A DNA stretch of 64,000 nt from an uncultured Selenomonadales bacterium (GTDB lineage: Bacteria > Bacillota > Negativicutes > Selenomonadales > Selenomonadaceae): positions 1 to 64,000 of the forward strand of contig CAMUZG010000005.1 in assembly GCA_947165145.1 (NCBI GenBank). Direction: 5' to 3'. The first letter of the stretch is position 1. Every line of letters begins with the position of its first letter. Below the pieces are notes generated by a model that searched no databases, was not told where the DNA came from, and was given only the letters and a program-made list of their open reading frames with translations. Of this stretch, positions 8,409-16,684 are shown piece after piece. The translations under genes and the position numbers were made by a program.

Positions 8409-11321
8409 TTAAGATTCCCATTTCATAAGCAAGGATTCTTCTTCTTCCGCACTGAGTTCGCCGCCCTGCAACATCTTCTGCGCAACGTCTTGAGCTTTGG
8501 AGAACATCTCGACGAAATTCCAATCGTAAATGTCGTCAATCTCGTCGAAAAGTTTTTGCGCCTCGTCGAAGGCAGTTTGAGAAATGTCGTTGGCAACGCG
8601 CCTGTCACAAATCATGCCGAGAGCCAAAATACAAACGCTTATCTCGACGTTGTTCAAGTTGCGCGAACGAATTACTTTGCAAAGGTCGGTTACGATTTGT
8701 TCACGCGTAACAGTCGATTGAGTCGGTCGCCCGTCAAGCTTGAATGCAACGCCGAGCGCGTGAGCCGAAATTTGAATCGAAGTGGTTGCCGCTCCAGCCA
8801 AAACTTTCGTGAAGTCGCGGCGGAATTCGCGGTAAATCCAATCAATTTCAGTCTTAGTTATCGCGTGCGTGTACAGGCTCGCCATGCGGAATTTGTCGTT
8901 GTTGTGCAGGTTGAGTAGCAGGGCAATATCGTCGTCACTGCCGCACATCGACAGCGTATAAACGGCTTGAATCTTCGTGTTCATGCGCAAACCTTGCGGT
9001 CTGCCCGTGTTTATGCCAGGATTGTAAATTTCGTCGTCGAGAATGTGCAGGCAAAGTCGCGCCAATCGCCGTTTCTGCTGAGCAGTCCAATTCATGCCGA
9101 TTTTCCGCGCAATGATGACGAGTCGAAGTTTCAACGATTCTTCCCGCGAATCTTTGACATCGTCGAGAATTTGCAGGAGCGGTTCGGCAAAATCTTTGTG
9201 GTTGCTTGCGGAAATTATCGTGTTGACATTCAAGCGGAGCGTCTGCGAAAAGCGGCTGTTCTCGTCTTTGCTGTGGCGGCGAAAGGCATCGTCGACATTG
9301 CGGCAAAGCGAACGAATCGTATTGAGCTGTGTGCGCGGATTAACATGTCCGCCGAAACGCGCGATTAATTTTGTCTTCGGACCTTTTTCAATGCCCGTGG
9401 CGATAGAAATTTCCGCCGTGCCGTGATCCATCAAATCAAAGCCGCGTTCGTCGCGACAAGTTGCGGCGTCCATGCGGATAATTTTGTCTTCGTCCATAAA
9501 AATACTGAACGTGACGAAAACATCTTCCTTGATTCGCGCGTAACGTTCGGGGAATTCAATGTTGCTCTTCGCGATGATTTTGTAAGTCCCGTCAGCCTCA
9601 CAGCGAGCAATCGGCACGCTGATAACACTTTTGCCGGGCGGCAGTCGAAAGCCCGTGAATCGCTCCGACGTGTAAGGCAACTCTTTGCCCGCGGGGATAA
9701 TCTCTTCATAATTTCCGCCGAACGTCACAAGGTAAAAGCTTTCGTTCAAAATGTTGCTGCCGAAAACCACGCCGATTGAACGGTCAGCAGCAGTGATATT
9801 CCGATTGCCCGATAAATTTCTGCGCGGCGGTGCAAAAGTTTGTCGCACAGGTTGAGACGTGGCAACGGTCGATTTAGGTTGAGCGGTCGTCTCGGTCGGC
9901 AAATCGTCTTGAACTTCGCCGGCAAGTTCTTTGTCGTATTTGTGCAAAAAATAATGGTAGACAGCCGCGCCACGAGCAACAGCTTGGTCGGGGTCGAGCG
10001 CAATAATCGGGTCGAAGCCGAAAAATTTTTTCAGCCGATTGATAACCATGTAAAAGCGCGACATGCCTCCGTTCATGATGACGGCGTCAACTTTAACGTC
10101 ATCGACTTTGAGTTTTGCGGCGGCTTTATTGAGCACGTCGAGTATCGGCAGAATGATATTCTTTTGCTTACCGAATTTTTCCGTGACGGCGGCGAGATTT
10201 TTATAATCGCTGAATTGAAGTTCTTCGCCCATGAAGTCGCGCCAAATGTCTTCAAGTTGTGCGGCGGTGAAACTGTCGCTGTACGCGTAACCGGTCGTGC
10301 CGATGTTGCCGCCGACGGGAAAATCTTCTTCGTCGTCCCACCAACCAGAATTTTCGTCGCCGAGAGCATCACTCTTCTGCGCACTGATTTCAAGCTTGAG
10401 ATTTTCGGCGTAATTGAGTAGCTGGCTCATGACGCCTCTTTCTTCGTGGCGGATTTTTTGAACGATGTCGGCGTGCGCACCGTACTGATTTAAATAATGT
10501 TGGAACATGACTTTGGCGAGACACAAATCAAAATCGTCGCCGCCGAGAAGTGTATATCGGTTTGTGGAAATGTCTTGAACCTTCAAAATTTCGGGCGCGT
10601 CTTCGCGTCGGGAAATTTCGTGCAAAGTAATATCGAGCGTGCCGCCGCCTAAATCGAAGACCATAACGTTTTTCTTCGAGCTCAAATCCAAAATCTGCGC
10701 GGCAACTTCGCCGTTATGAACTTGGTTGATAAAATCGTAGATGACGGCACGCGGCTCGGACAAAAGAATTTGTCGCGGTGAACCGTCTTTCTTTCGGATA
10801 TTGATTCCGGCAAGTTCAGCCGCTTTCAAAGTCGCTTGTCTCATGATGAAGTCGAAGTTCGCGGGCACAGTGATTACCGCGTCGTCAATCTTCTCCAAAT
10901 GATGAATCTTCGCCGCATTCCTCAACATATGCTCCAAAATTCTGGACGAGACCTGCGCGGGCGTTTTGTCGGGAATATTCGACGATAGACCTTCAGCGTA
11001 GGCGTTGCCCATTTGGCTTTTGATTGACTTGGCGACAAGATACGGGCGAAGGGGATAACGACCTTTCGCGAAATCGCCGACAATCGGCTGATAATTTTTT
11101 TCGTCGTTGTAATAGACGCAACTGGGCAATATCGGGCTTTTCTTCATCATGAACTTGTTACCTTGACCGGCGTTGAACATGTCGACGGCCCTGTCGAGCG
11201 AAACGACTTTGCTCACGATGTCGCCGTTAGGCTTGAGGTTTACCGTTGCGAGCACGGAATTTGTCGTGCCCAAATCAATTCCAACGCACAAATCGTTGTG
11301 CTCTTCTCCGTTGATTAACAT
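8409..11321 (-). CDS. Large Hsp70-family protein with helical C-terminal extension
   Basis: A 970-residue Hsp70. The ATPase core has GIDLGTTNSVLA, DDAVITVPANFDF, VFDLGGGTLDITL and VIMNGGMSRFYMV, but carries an insert of acidic and Gly-rich residues around 330-345. A linker rich in Thr, Pro and Gln (about 480-515) leads to a substrate-domain-like beta region. After about residue 650 the protein is all helical and looks like HEAT-type repeats (IRSLCRNV through CILALGMICDR). Ordinary DnaK ends near 640, so the tail is an added module. It starts from ATG after GGAGGAA and directly follows a GrpE-like gene. No DnaJ gene is close. The client is unknown. Confidence 0.82.
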   Translation of the reverse strand: MLINGEEHNDLCVGIDLGTTNSVLATVNLKPNGDIVSKVVSLDRAVDMFNAGQGNKFMMKKSPILPSCVYYNDEKNYQPIVGDFAKGRYPLRPYLVAKSIKSQMGNAYAEGLSSNIPDKTPAQVSSRILEHMLRNAAKIHHLEKIDDAVITVPANFDFIMRQATLKAAELAGINIRKKDGSPRQILLSEPRAVIYDFINQVHNGEVAAQILDLSSKKNVMVFDLGGGTLDITLHEISRREDAPEILKVQDISTNRYTLLGGDDFDLCLAKVMFQHYLNQYGAHADIVQKIRHEERGVMSQLLNYAENLKLEISAQKSDALGDENSGWWDDEEDFPVGGNIGTTGYAYSDSFTAAQLEDIWRDFMGEELQFSDYKNLAAVTEKFGKQKNIILPILDVLNKAAAKLKVDDVKVDAVIMNGGMSRFYMVINRLKKFFGFDPIIALDPDQAVARGAAVYHYFLHKYDKELAGEVQDDLPTETTAQPKSTVATSQPVRQTFAPPRRNLSGNRNITAADRSIGVVFGSNILNESFYLVTFGGNYEEIIPAGKELPYTSERFTGFRLPPGKSVISVPIARCEADGTYKIIAKSNIEFPERYARIKEDVFVTFSIFMDEDKIIRMDAATCRDERGFDLMDHGTAEISIATGIEKGPKTKLIARFGGHVNPRTQLNTIRSLCRNVDDAFRRHSKDENSRFSQTLRLNVNTIISASNHKDFAEPLLQILDDVKDSREESLKLRLVIIARKIGMNWTAQQKRRLARLCLHILDDEIYNPGINTGRPQGLRMNTKIQAVYTLSMCGSDDDIALLLNLHNNDKFRMASLYTHAITKTEIDWIYREFRRDFTKVLAGAATTSIQISAHALGVAFKLDGRPTQSTVTREQIVTDLCKVIRSRNLNNVEISVCILALGMICDRRVANDISQTAFDEAQKLFDEIDDIYDWNFVEMFSKAQDVAQKMLQGGELSAEEEESLLMKWES

Positions 11322-11335
11322 AAAAAAATTCCTCC

Positions 11336-12409
11336 TTATTTCTCGTCGACTTCTTTCAGTCGCGGGCGTGAAATTTGAACATCTTTATTTTTATAAACCC
11401 AACCGGGCGAAAGAACTTTGACGCGCTTAATTTCGGTTGTGTTGAGGAACGGCGAGCCTTCGTAGTCGCAAGCCTCGACTTCTTCCAAACGCATGTCGTG
11501 CACCGAGCCAGGTTTCAGAATCGGATTTATTTCGCTGTCACGGATAAATTGTGCCAACCGCTCAATCAAAATGAACAGACCGCCAATTTCGGGCGGAAGC
11601 TGAACATTTTCCCTACGCAACTGACGAACGCCATTTCTTGCGCTCAAAACCGCGTCGAGAATGCAACCGTACTTTTCGGAGTTCAGGCGCGAGAAAAATT
11701 CTACCAAGTCATTTTGATGACTCTCTCTGATTCGGGCGTCGAATTCGTCCTGCAAATCTCTAAGCAACATATCGGAGCGGCTCAACATGTTTTCAAGCAA
11801 TTCAATCTTGTCCTGCTGCGAATCTTTCTTCTCGCCGCGACCGCCGCTTTTCGGCTTGGCGCACGTACTGCGGAGAAATTCGCTTGCGTCGAAAAGGAAA
11901 TGTTTCATGTAGACGTTGCCGAAGCGTTCAAGCGTGTCTGCGTCGTTGCCGCTGTCGAGTTCGGGGTGTTTGACGTAAAGCATCAAGCAAGCGATACGTT
12001 CTTGAATTTTGTAGCGTTCGTCGTCGCGCGTCTGAATATTTTTGTTGCGGAGATTGGCGAATTCGTCGAAATCTTTCTGGCGATGCGTCTCGACAGCCTT
12101 CGCGAAAGCTTTAATGGTTTCTTCCGCCCAATCGATGAGTTCGCCGCGTTTAAGCTGATAACTCAAGCGATTCGACTTCAGCAAGCGGATAACGTCTTCG
12201 CCGCTCAAATCGGTTTTGTAGCGACGATTCATTTCCTCGGCACAGGCACGCGGCGTCAACGCTTTGTCGGCGCAAAAAAGCTTGATGATTCGATTTTCCA
12301 TGATGTAATTCTCGTAGCCGGACGGAGAAAGATTTTTGTCCTTGCGCTCAATGAACTTGTGAAGGTTCTCAATAATTTTCTTTACGGTCGGGTCAGTGAT
12401 GTTTATCAT
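11336..12409 (-). CDS. Large GrpE-like protein paired with the 970-residue Hsp70
   Basis: A 357-residue protein that I do not recognise as a whole. The first 110 residues are helical and contain RACAEEMNRRYKTDLSGEDVIRLL, which looks like a small DNA- or protein-binding fold. Residues about 195-240 form a charged coiled coil (DKIELLENMLSRSDMLLRDL). The end, KVLSPGWVYKNKDVQISRPR, resembles the GrpE beta-wing (GYxLxdrvlRpA). Gene order, GGAGGAA site and a 14-base gap to the Hsp70 gene favour a role as its exchange factor. The match to GrpE is faint and the N-terminal part may add targeting. Confidence 0.5.
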   Translation of the reverse strand: MINITDPTVKKIIENLHKFIERKDKNLSPSGYENYIMENRIIKLFCADKALTPRACAEEMNRRYKTDLSGEDVIRLLKSNRLSYQLKRGELIDWAEETIKAFAKAVETHRQKDFDEFANLRNKNIQTRDDERYKIQERIACLMLYVKHPELDSGNDADTLERFGNVYMKHFLFDASEFLRSTCAKPKSGGRGEKKDSQQDKIELLENMLSRSDMLLRDLQDEFDARIRESHQNDLVEFFSRLNSEKYGCILDAVLSARNGVRQLRRENVQLPPEIGGLFILIERLAQFIRDSEINPILKPGSVHDMRLEEVEACDYEGSPFLNTTEIKRVKVLSPGWVYKNKDVQISRPRLKEVDEK

Positions 12410-12432
12410 GATAAAATTTCCTCCTTGACGTT

Positions 12433-13536
12433 TTAAAGCTCAAACGGTTCGCCTGTTTGCGGGAAGATAAAACTTGTTCGCGAATCGGGATCGTTAATCA
12501 AAACTTGTTCAAGTGTCGTGCGTGCGTGGAAAAGTTTATCGGGCGGACTGTGTACCACTACGCAAACTGTCGGGTTCAGTCGGCGGACAAATTCAACCGT
12601 CGTGATGAAGTCGTCGTGCAACGAGAAATCGCCGTTCAAAATTTCCATGCTCGAATGAAGCGGCGGCGGCATCGTCGACAAGATAACGTGTGGTCCTCGC
12701 GGCAAGACGCTCAACGGATGATTCTGTGCGCTCATTATCCGAATATGCAGGTTCTCGAAACGGTGGACGATTTTCATCACGCGCTCGTCGATAAAAATTT
12801 CGGCTTGCGGCAGGAACTTGTTTATCAGCGTGATGAGCTCGACGCCCTTGCTTATCTGCGTCACGCGACAATAAACGGATTTGCCGCGGCGCAACGCGTA
12901 ATAAATTTTTCTCAAAATTTTTTTCAGCGCGGAATCGGTGTCGCCGAATCGTCGGTAATTCGGGTGACGGGCGTGCAATCCGCACAGAATCAGAATGTCA
13001 ATCTTTACGTTCGGGAGCAATGCTGAGCCTACAAGTTGCGTTGGGAACGTTGAGTAGTCGCCCGTGTACAAAATATTTTTCCCGCGAAAATTTATCAGCG
13101 TCATCATCGCGCCTGGAATGTGTCCCGCTTGATGAAAGCTTATCGACAGCCTCGGCAACGGAATTTTTTGCAGGAAGGCGACTGATGAGATGTTTCGCTC
13201 AATCGTCGCGAATCGGTCTTCCAACTGCGCGGACAAAATTTCTCGTGTCAAATCGGTCATGTAAACGGCGGCGCGTTCGTTGAGCTCCAAAAAATCCGGC
13301 AGTGCGGCTGAGTGGTCAAGGTGCGCGTGCGACAGGAATACGTGTGAAACTTGGTGGAAGTCTTGCAGGTACGGCGTGTCGAGTAGCGCGGAAAATTGTG
13401 GTGCGAATCTTATTCCGCGTGTCGAGCCGCAACCGCAATCGAGTAGCAAATTATTTTCGCCGAGCTTGAGGAAGTAGCAACTTGCCCCGACTTCCTGCGC
13501 ACCGCCCAACGCCATAAAAATCATTCGTCCGTCCAC
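12433..13536 (-). CDS. Beta-CASP-like metallo-beta-lactamase-fold protein
   Basis: The start is taken as GTG at 13536, 6 bases after GGAGGTG; the track's 13599 start has no ribosome site. The 367-residue product has LGGAQEVGASCYFL and LLLDCG (motif 1), HAHLDH (motif 2), HQAGHIPGAMM (motif 3) and YTGDYS (motif 4). RHPN and RRGKSVYCRVTQISKGVEL occupy the place of the beta-CASP segment, and VVVHSPP may be the C-terminal His motif. CPSF/RNase J relatives are RNA nucleases, so RNA processing is likely, but the beta-CASP part is degenerate compared with archetypes. It opens a three-gene run with the GrpE-like and Hsp70 genes. Confidence 0.75.
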   Translation of the reverse strand: MDGRMIFMALGGAQEVGASCYFLKLGENNLLLDCGCGSTRGIRFAPQFSALLDTPYLQDFHQVSHVFLSHAHLDHSAALPDFLELNERAAVYMTDLTREILSAQLEDRFATIERNISSVAFLQKIPLPRLSISFHQAGHIPGAMMTLINFRGKNILYTGDYSTFPTQLVGSALLPNVKIDILILCGLHARHPNYRRFGDTDSALKKILRKIYYALRRGKSVYCRVTQISKGVELITLINKFLPQAEIFIDERVMKIVHRFENLHIRIMSAQNHPLSVLPRGPHVILSTMPPPLHSSMEILNGDFSLHDDFITTVEFVRRLNPTVCVVVHSPPDKLFHARTTLEQVLINDPDSRTSFIFPQTGEPFEL

Positions 13537-13591
13537 GTCAATCACCTCCGCCGCAATGATAACAAAAAAATTGGTAAGTGAAAAGTGATTA

Positions 13592-13637
13592 GCGGTCAAG
13601 GAGCTGTAGTTTAACTCAAATATTTTTCACTGACCGC
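13592..13637. repeat. Inverted repeat at the edge of the Zorya segment
   Basis: GCGGTCA at 13592-13598 is matched by TGACCGC at 13631-13637, with AT-rich sequence between. It lies in the 200-base gap between the divergent MBL and zorA genes. It could be a hairpin, an operator or a trace of insertion. Function is not known. Confidence 0.45.
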
Positions 13638-13669
13638 CGACCTCGAGCGATTTTGTTGAAAATTATCGT

Positions 13670-13698
13670 TTGCCTGTCTCAATTTTTTATGTTATCCT
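13670..13698 (+). promoter_or_regulatory. Candidate promoter for zorABE
   Basis: TTGCCT at 13670-13675 and TATCCT at 13693-13698, spaced by 17 bases. If used, transcription begins near 13705, so the upstream TTG start offered by the ORF track would not be translated. Confidence 0.4.
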
Positions 13699-13741
13699 CC
13701 AAATGTTATTGATACTTTTTCTATGTAAGAGAGTGAAACTT

Positions 13742-14758
13742 TTGGGTTATTTATTTTCAAGATTTGGGTTGACGGTGATTTGCATAATCTTCATGGTCAT
13801 ATGGTTTTTGCAAGCGTTGCCAAAATTTAAACGTTACGTCGATGAAAATCCGTTCGGCGACTACGAACAGCCTCGAACGGCATCAATTGCTGGAGTTTTG
13901 GGAACATTTGTCGGGATTACGTGGGGACTTTTGAATTTTGATTCTTCGCCTGAAGCAATGCAAAACAGCGTTACGAATCTTTTGGGCGGAATGACGACAG
14001 CGTTTTTCACTTCGATTATCGGCATGGGAATGTCTCTTTGGTTAAAAAATGAGCAAGCAAACGCGCAAAAAAAAATTTCAAAAAATAATTTTGTCAAAAC
14101 TGATGCAACAATCGCCGACTTGATTCAATACCTTCGACAAGCCGACGCAGAAAAGTCCGCGCAAATCAAACATTTGGAAGAAATTTTGCAAGCCAACAAC
14201 GAAAATGTCATTCGTGCACTTGAAGATTTCGGAAAAAATCTGTCGGAAAACAATGCAGAGATATTTATCGACGCGTTAAACAAAACCATGATAGATTTTA
14301 ATCGAAAGCTCACGGAACAGTTCGGATCAAACTTCAAACAGCTGAATATTGCCGTCGGACGCCTTTTGACGTGGCAGGAAAATTATAAAGTGACGATTGA
14401 GCGCATTACGGAAAATCTGCAAAAGACCATCAAAGGAATTGACGCCTTAAAGAATTCTGTTGCCCAAATTGAAAAATCTGCCGCCTCGATTACGAAAAGT
14501 AGCGAACAAATTTTGAACCTTATCGTCACTGCCAACACTTATGAGCAAAAACTCCGTCAAGTTTTGAGTGAAATTCAATCCGTCAGCAAAAATACTTCAG
14601 AATCAGTCGAAGGTTTAACAAAGAGTATGTGCCACTCAATAGATAACGCAAATGAAATGACGCAAAGGATTTCTGCAATGACAAACACAGCTTTAAACAG
14701 AATTACAGATACAACCAATCAAACAATCGCCTCAATGCAGAAATGTCCGACGACCTAA
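13742..14758 (+). CDS. zorA: ZorA, MotA-like proton channel subunit, type II Zorya (5' part, frameshifted)
   Basis: ZorA forms the inner-membrane proton-driven motor of Zorya with ZorB and has a long cytoplasmic helical tail. Here there are N-terminal membrane helices (VICIIFMVIWFLQAL) and the MotA/ExbB-like pair SIAGVLGTFVGITWGLLNF and MTTAFFTSIIGMGMSLWL. About 200 residues of coiled coil follow (QIEKSAASITKSSEQIL). The start is uncertain: the track uses TTG 13670, ATG 13703 and GTG 13733 are in frame, and I favour TTG 13742 after AAGAGAG. The frame ends early at TAA 14756-14758 (SMQKCPTT), while the expected continuation lies in the -1 frame from 14743. One added A in CAGAAATG would restore a single gene. 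The segment is visibly more AT-rich than its neighbours. Confidence 0.85.
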   Translation: MGYLFSRFGLTVICIIFMVIWFLQALPKFKRYVDENPFGDYEQPRTASIAGVLGTFVGITWGLLNFDSSPEAMQNSVTNLLGGMTTAFFTSIIGMGMSLWLKNEQANAQKKISKNNFVKTDATIADLIQYLRQADAEKSAQIKHLEEILQANNENVIRALEDFGKNLSENNAEIFIDALNKTMIDFNRKLTEQFGSNFKQLNIAVGRLLTWQENYKVTIERITENLQKTIKGIDALKNSVAQIEKSAASITKSSEQILNLIVTANTYEQKLRQVLSEIQSVSKNTSESVEGLTKSMCHSIDNANEMTQRISAMTNTALNRITDTTNQTIASMQKCPTT

Positions 14759-14985
14759 GCAACGAATCATTTAAAATAACGTCAGAAACCGTCGTAAAAA
14801 TGCAAAAGATGATGGAGGCAAACGATAAAAATTTCAAAGACTCACTTGAAACGCTCGGAAAAGCGATGCTCCAAATCTCGAATAAATTTGCGCAAGATTA
14901 TACGCCATTAGCAGACAGATTGAGAGAAATTGTTAGGATTGCGGAACAAGTTCGACCTTCGGACAGAGGAGGCAGCTTATTTTGA
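14743..14985 (+). pseudogene. zorA: zorA 3' part, separated by frameshift
   Basis: Eighty codons carrying the missing end of ZorA: coiled coil (KMQKMMEANDKNFKDSLETL) then ISNKFAQDYTPLADRLREIV, the conserved ZorA C terminus. It overlaps the upstream fragment by 16 bases and has no ribosome site before its ATG, so it is unlikely to be an independent gene. The stop TGA overlaps the zorB TTG start by four bases, so the original operon join is intact. Either the gene is damaged, or the base call is wrong, or expression needs -1 frameshifting; the local AAA is too short to be a good slippery site. Confidence 0.8.
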
Positions 14986-15680
14986 GAAATCGCGATGATC
15001 ATTGGATGTCAATTTCGGATGTTATGTCCGGTCTCATGATTGTTTCTATGTTTATCGCAATCGCGTTCATGATGCAGGTACAAAATGAACAGCGACAGAA
15101 AAACGAGATGATTTACAACTACGCTGTCATCAAACACAAAATTTATCTGTCATTGCTTGAAGAATTTAAGGACGATTTGCCGAAATGGGACGCCGAACTG
15201 GACGAAAAAACTTTGACTGTACGATTTAAGGAGTCCGATGTTTTATTCGGCGTCGGTTCGGATTTTTTGACGCCAAAATTCCAAGAAATACTCAACGACT
15301 TTCTCCCGCGATACATTTTTGTAATTTCTCAAGCCGAATACAAGGATTATGTCGAAGAAATACGAATTGAAGGACACACAGATCCTTTTTGGGCAGGAGC
15401 CGCGACACGTCAACAGGAATATCTGAACAACATGGAGCTTTCGCAGTCGCGGACGCGAGCCGTTTTGGTTTACGCGATAAATATGCCCGCTTTGCAGGAA
15501 AATTTAGAATGGATTATCTGCAAAATCACTGTCAACGGTTTATCCTCAAGTCAGCCCGTGATTTTCGACGGAAAAATTGACGCAAAGCTTTCAAGGCGGG
15601 TAGATTTCCGAATCCGAACGAAAGCCGATGAAAAAATGAACGAACTTGCAAAAGGAATTACTCACAATGGAGAAAATTGA
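14982..15680 (+). CDS. zorB: ZorB, MotB/OmpA-like stator subunit of Zorya
   Basis: A 232-residue MotB-like protein. One N-terminal membrane helix carries the conserved Asp that binds the proton (SISDVMSGLMIVSMFIAIAF). The C-terminal OmpA-like peptidoglycan-binding domain has VRFKESDVLFGVGSDFLTP, IRIEGHTDP and NMELSQSRTRAVLVY, followed by RRVDFRIRTK. It starts with TTG after GGAGG and overlaps the zorA reading frame by four bases. In Zorya it anchors the motor to peptidoglycan. All key residues look intact, so only zorA in this system appears broken. Confidence 0.9.
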   Translation: MRNRDDHWMSISDVMSGLMIVSMFIAIAFMMQVQNEQRQKNEMIYNYAVIKHKIYLSLLEEFKDDLPKWDAELDEKTLTVRFKESDVLFGVGSDFLTPKFQEILNDFLPRYIFVISQAEYKDYVEEIRIEGHTDPFWAGAATRQQEYLNNMELSQSRTRAVLVYAINMPALQENLEWIICKITVNGLSSSQPVIFDGKIDAKLSRRVDFRIRTKADEKMNELAKGITHNGEN

Positions 15681-16410
15681 CTTTTTAAACTGCGACGAAT
15701 TTAAATCGATAAAAAAACTCATGGGAATATCCGATGGCGATAAAACTCCAGACTTCACCATGGATATACGCGCCGACGATCCAAATCTTGAAATATCGCC
15801 AGAAGGAATCACTTACAAAGGGCGCAGAGTAATTTTGTATATTCGCGACCAAGTTCAATACGGCGACAAGCCCAGAGAATATAAATTCCATTTAGTCGAT
15901 TGCACGACGCTCAAAATCATGCGTAACCAGAATCGCTATGGTAAATATGTCGTTTCGACTTCGACAACGGGAAAATTCAAGGTAAATCGAATCATAAATA
16001 ATCGTCCAATAGAAATTGAAAAGGAATTGCACGTCTACAAGCACTGCCTTAAAAAATTAAAGCGTCGAGGATATAATTTTACCTACAAGAATTTTTCTAT
16101 CGAAGAATTTTTCAAAGTTATGAACGAGGATAACAGTGGAAATTTTGCGACTTTGCCGAATGAAAATGATTCAACCGCTCCGACAAATGTTTATCCCGAA
16201 AATTGGAACGAAATATCTCGTCGCTTGAAGGAGAAATATAATTACACTTGTCAAGGATGCGGCAGAAATTTTTTTTACCGTAAATCCCTGCTACACGTTC
16301 ATCATAAAAACGGACTTAAAAACGACTGTAGAGAATCAAATTTGGAAGTTTTGTGTCGTGATTGTCATCAAGCGAAACATAATCACAAAATTGGCGGGAG
16401 CATTGCCTAA
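15667..16410 (+). CDS. zorE: ZorE, HNH endonuclease effector of type II Zorya
   Basis: AAAGGA at 15651-15656 favours the ATG at 15667 over the track start, giving 247 residues and a 14-base overlap with zorB. The C-terminal HNH domain is complete: CQGCG (first Cys pair), LLHVHHKNGLKND (His-His active site), NLEVLCRDCHQAKH (Asn, second Cys pair, His). The first 180 residues are not recognised and would be the ZorE-specific region. An HNH effector next to zorAB defines type II Zorya, in which ZorE degrades or nicks invading DNA. The gene ends 11 bases before the tatA promoter. Confidence 0.87.
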   Translation: MEKIDFLNCDEFKSIKKLMGISDGDKTPDFTMDIRADDPNLEISPEGITYKGRRVILYIRDQVQYGDKPREYKFHLVDCTTLKIMRNQNRYGKYVVSTSTTGKFKVNRIINNRPIEIEKELHVYKHCLKKLKRRGYNFTYKNFSIEEFFKVMNEDNSGNFATLPNENDSTAPTNVYPENWNEISRRLKEKYNYTCQGCGRNFFYRKSLLHVHHKNGLKNDCRESNLEVLCRDCHQAKHNHKIGGSIA

Positions 16411-16420
16411 AAATTTTAAC

Positions 16421-16449
16421 TAGCCACCAACCGCTTTTTCTGATATAAT
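16421..16449 (+). promoter_or_regulatory. Promoter for tatAC
   Basis: TAGCCA at 16421-16426 and TATAAT at 16444-16449, 17 bases apart, immediately downstream of zorE. It marks the return from the defence segment to the housekeeping operon. Confidence 0.6.
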
Positions 16450-16477
16450 CGCGAAAAATTTTTGGAGAGTGATTAAT

Positions 16478-16684
16478 ATGTTTGGTATCGGAGTGCCCGA
16501 ACTTATTTTGATTTTGATTATCGGCTTGGTTGTCTTCGGTCCTGGCAAATTGCCTGGCGTCGGTAAAGCTTTGGGGCAAAGCATTAAAGAATTCAAGCAG
16601 GCGAACGCTGACGACTCTAAAACCGTCGACGTGACCGAGCAAAAGAAACTCAACGCAGAAAAAGTTGACGCCGATAAAAAATGA
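16478..16684 (+). CDS. tatA: Twin-arginine translocase subunit TatA
   Basis: TTGGAGAG precedes the ATG at 16478; the GTG at 16469 used by the track is too close to that site. The 68-residue product begins [26 protein letters not shown], the classic TatA/E membrane helix and FGPxxLP hinge, followed by the amphipathic helix [14 protein letters not shown] and a charged tail. It forms the export pore with TatC. No tatB is next to it, as in many Firmicutes with a minimal TatAC system. Its stop overlaps tatC as ATGA. Confidence 0.95.
   Translation: MFGIGVPELILILIIGLVVFGPGKLPGVGKALGQSIKEFKQANADDSKTVDVTEQKKLNAEKVDADKK

Noticed and set aside
11375-12436. 353-codon plus-strand ORF opposite the GrpE-like gene
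   Set aside because: It mirrors the minus-strand gene exactly, lacks a ribosome site and gives no recognisable protein; GC-biased antisense shadow.
14735-14760. Programmed -1 frameshift site in zorA
   Set aside because: The overlap has only AAA and no slippery heptamer of X-XXY-YYZ form; a simple base deletion or sequencing error explains it better.
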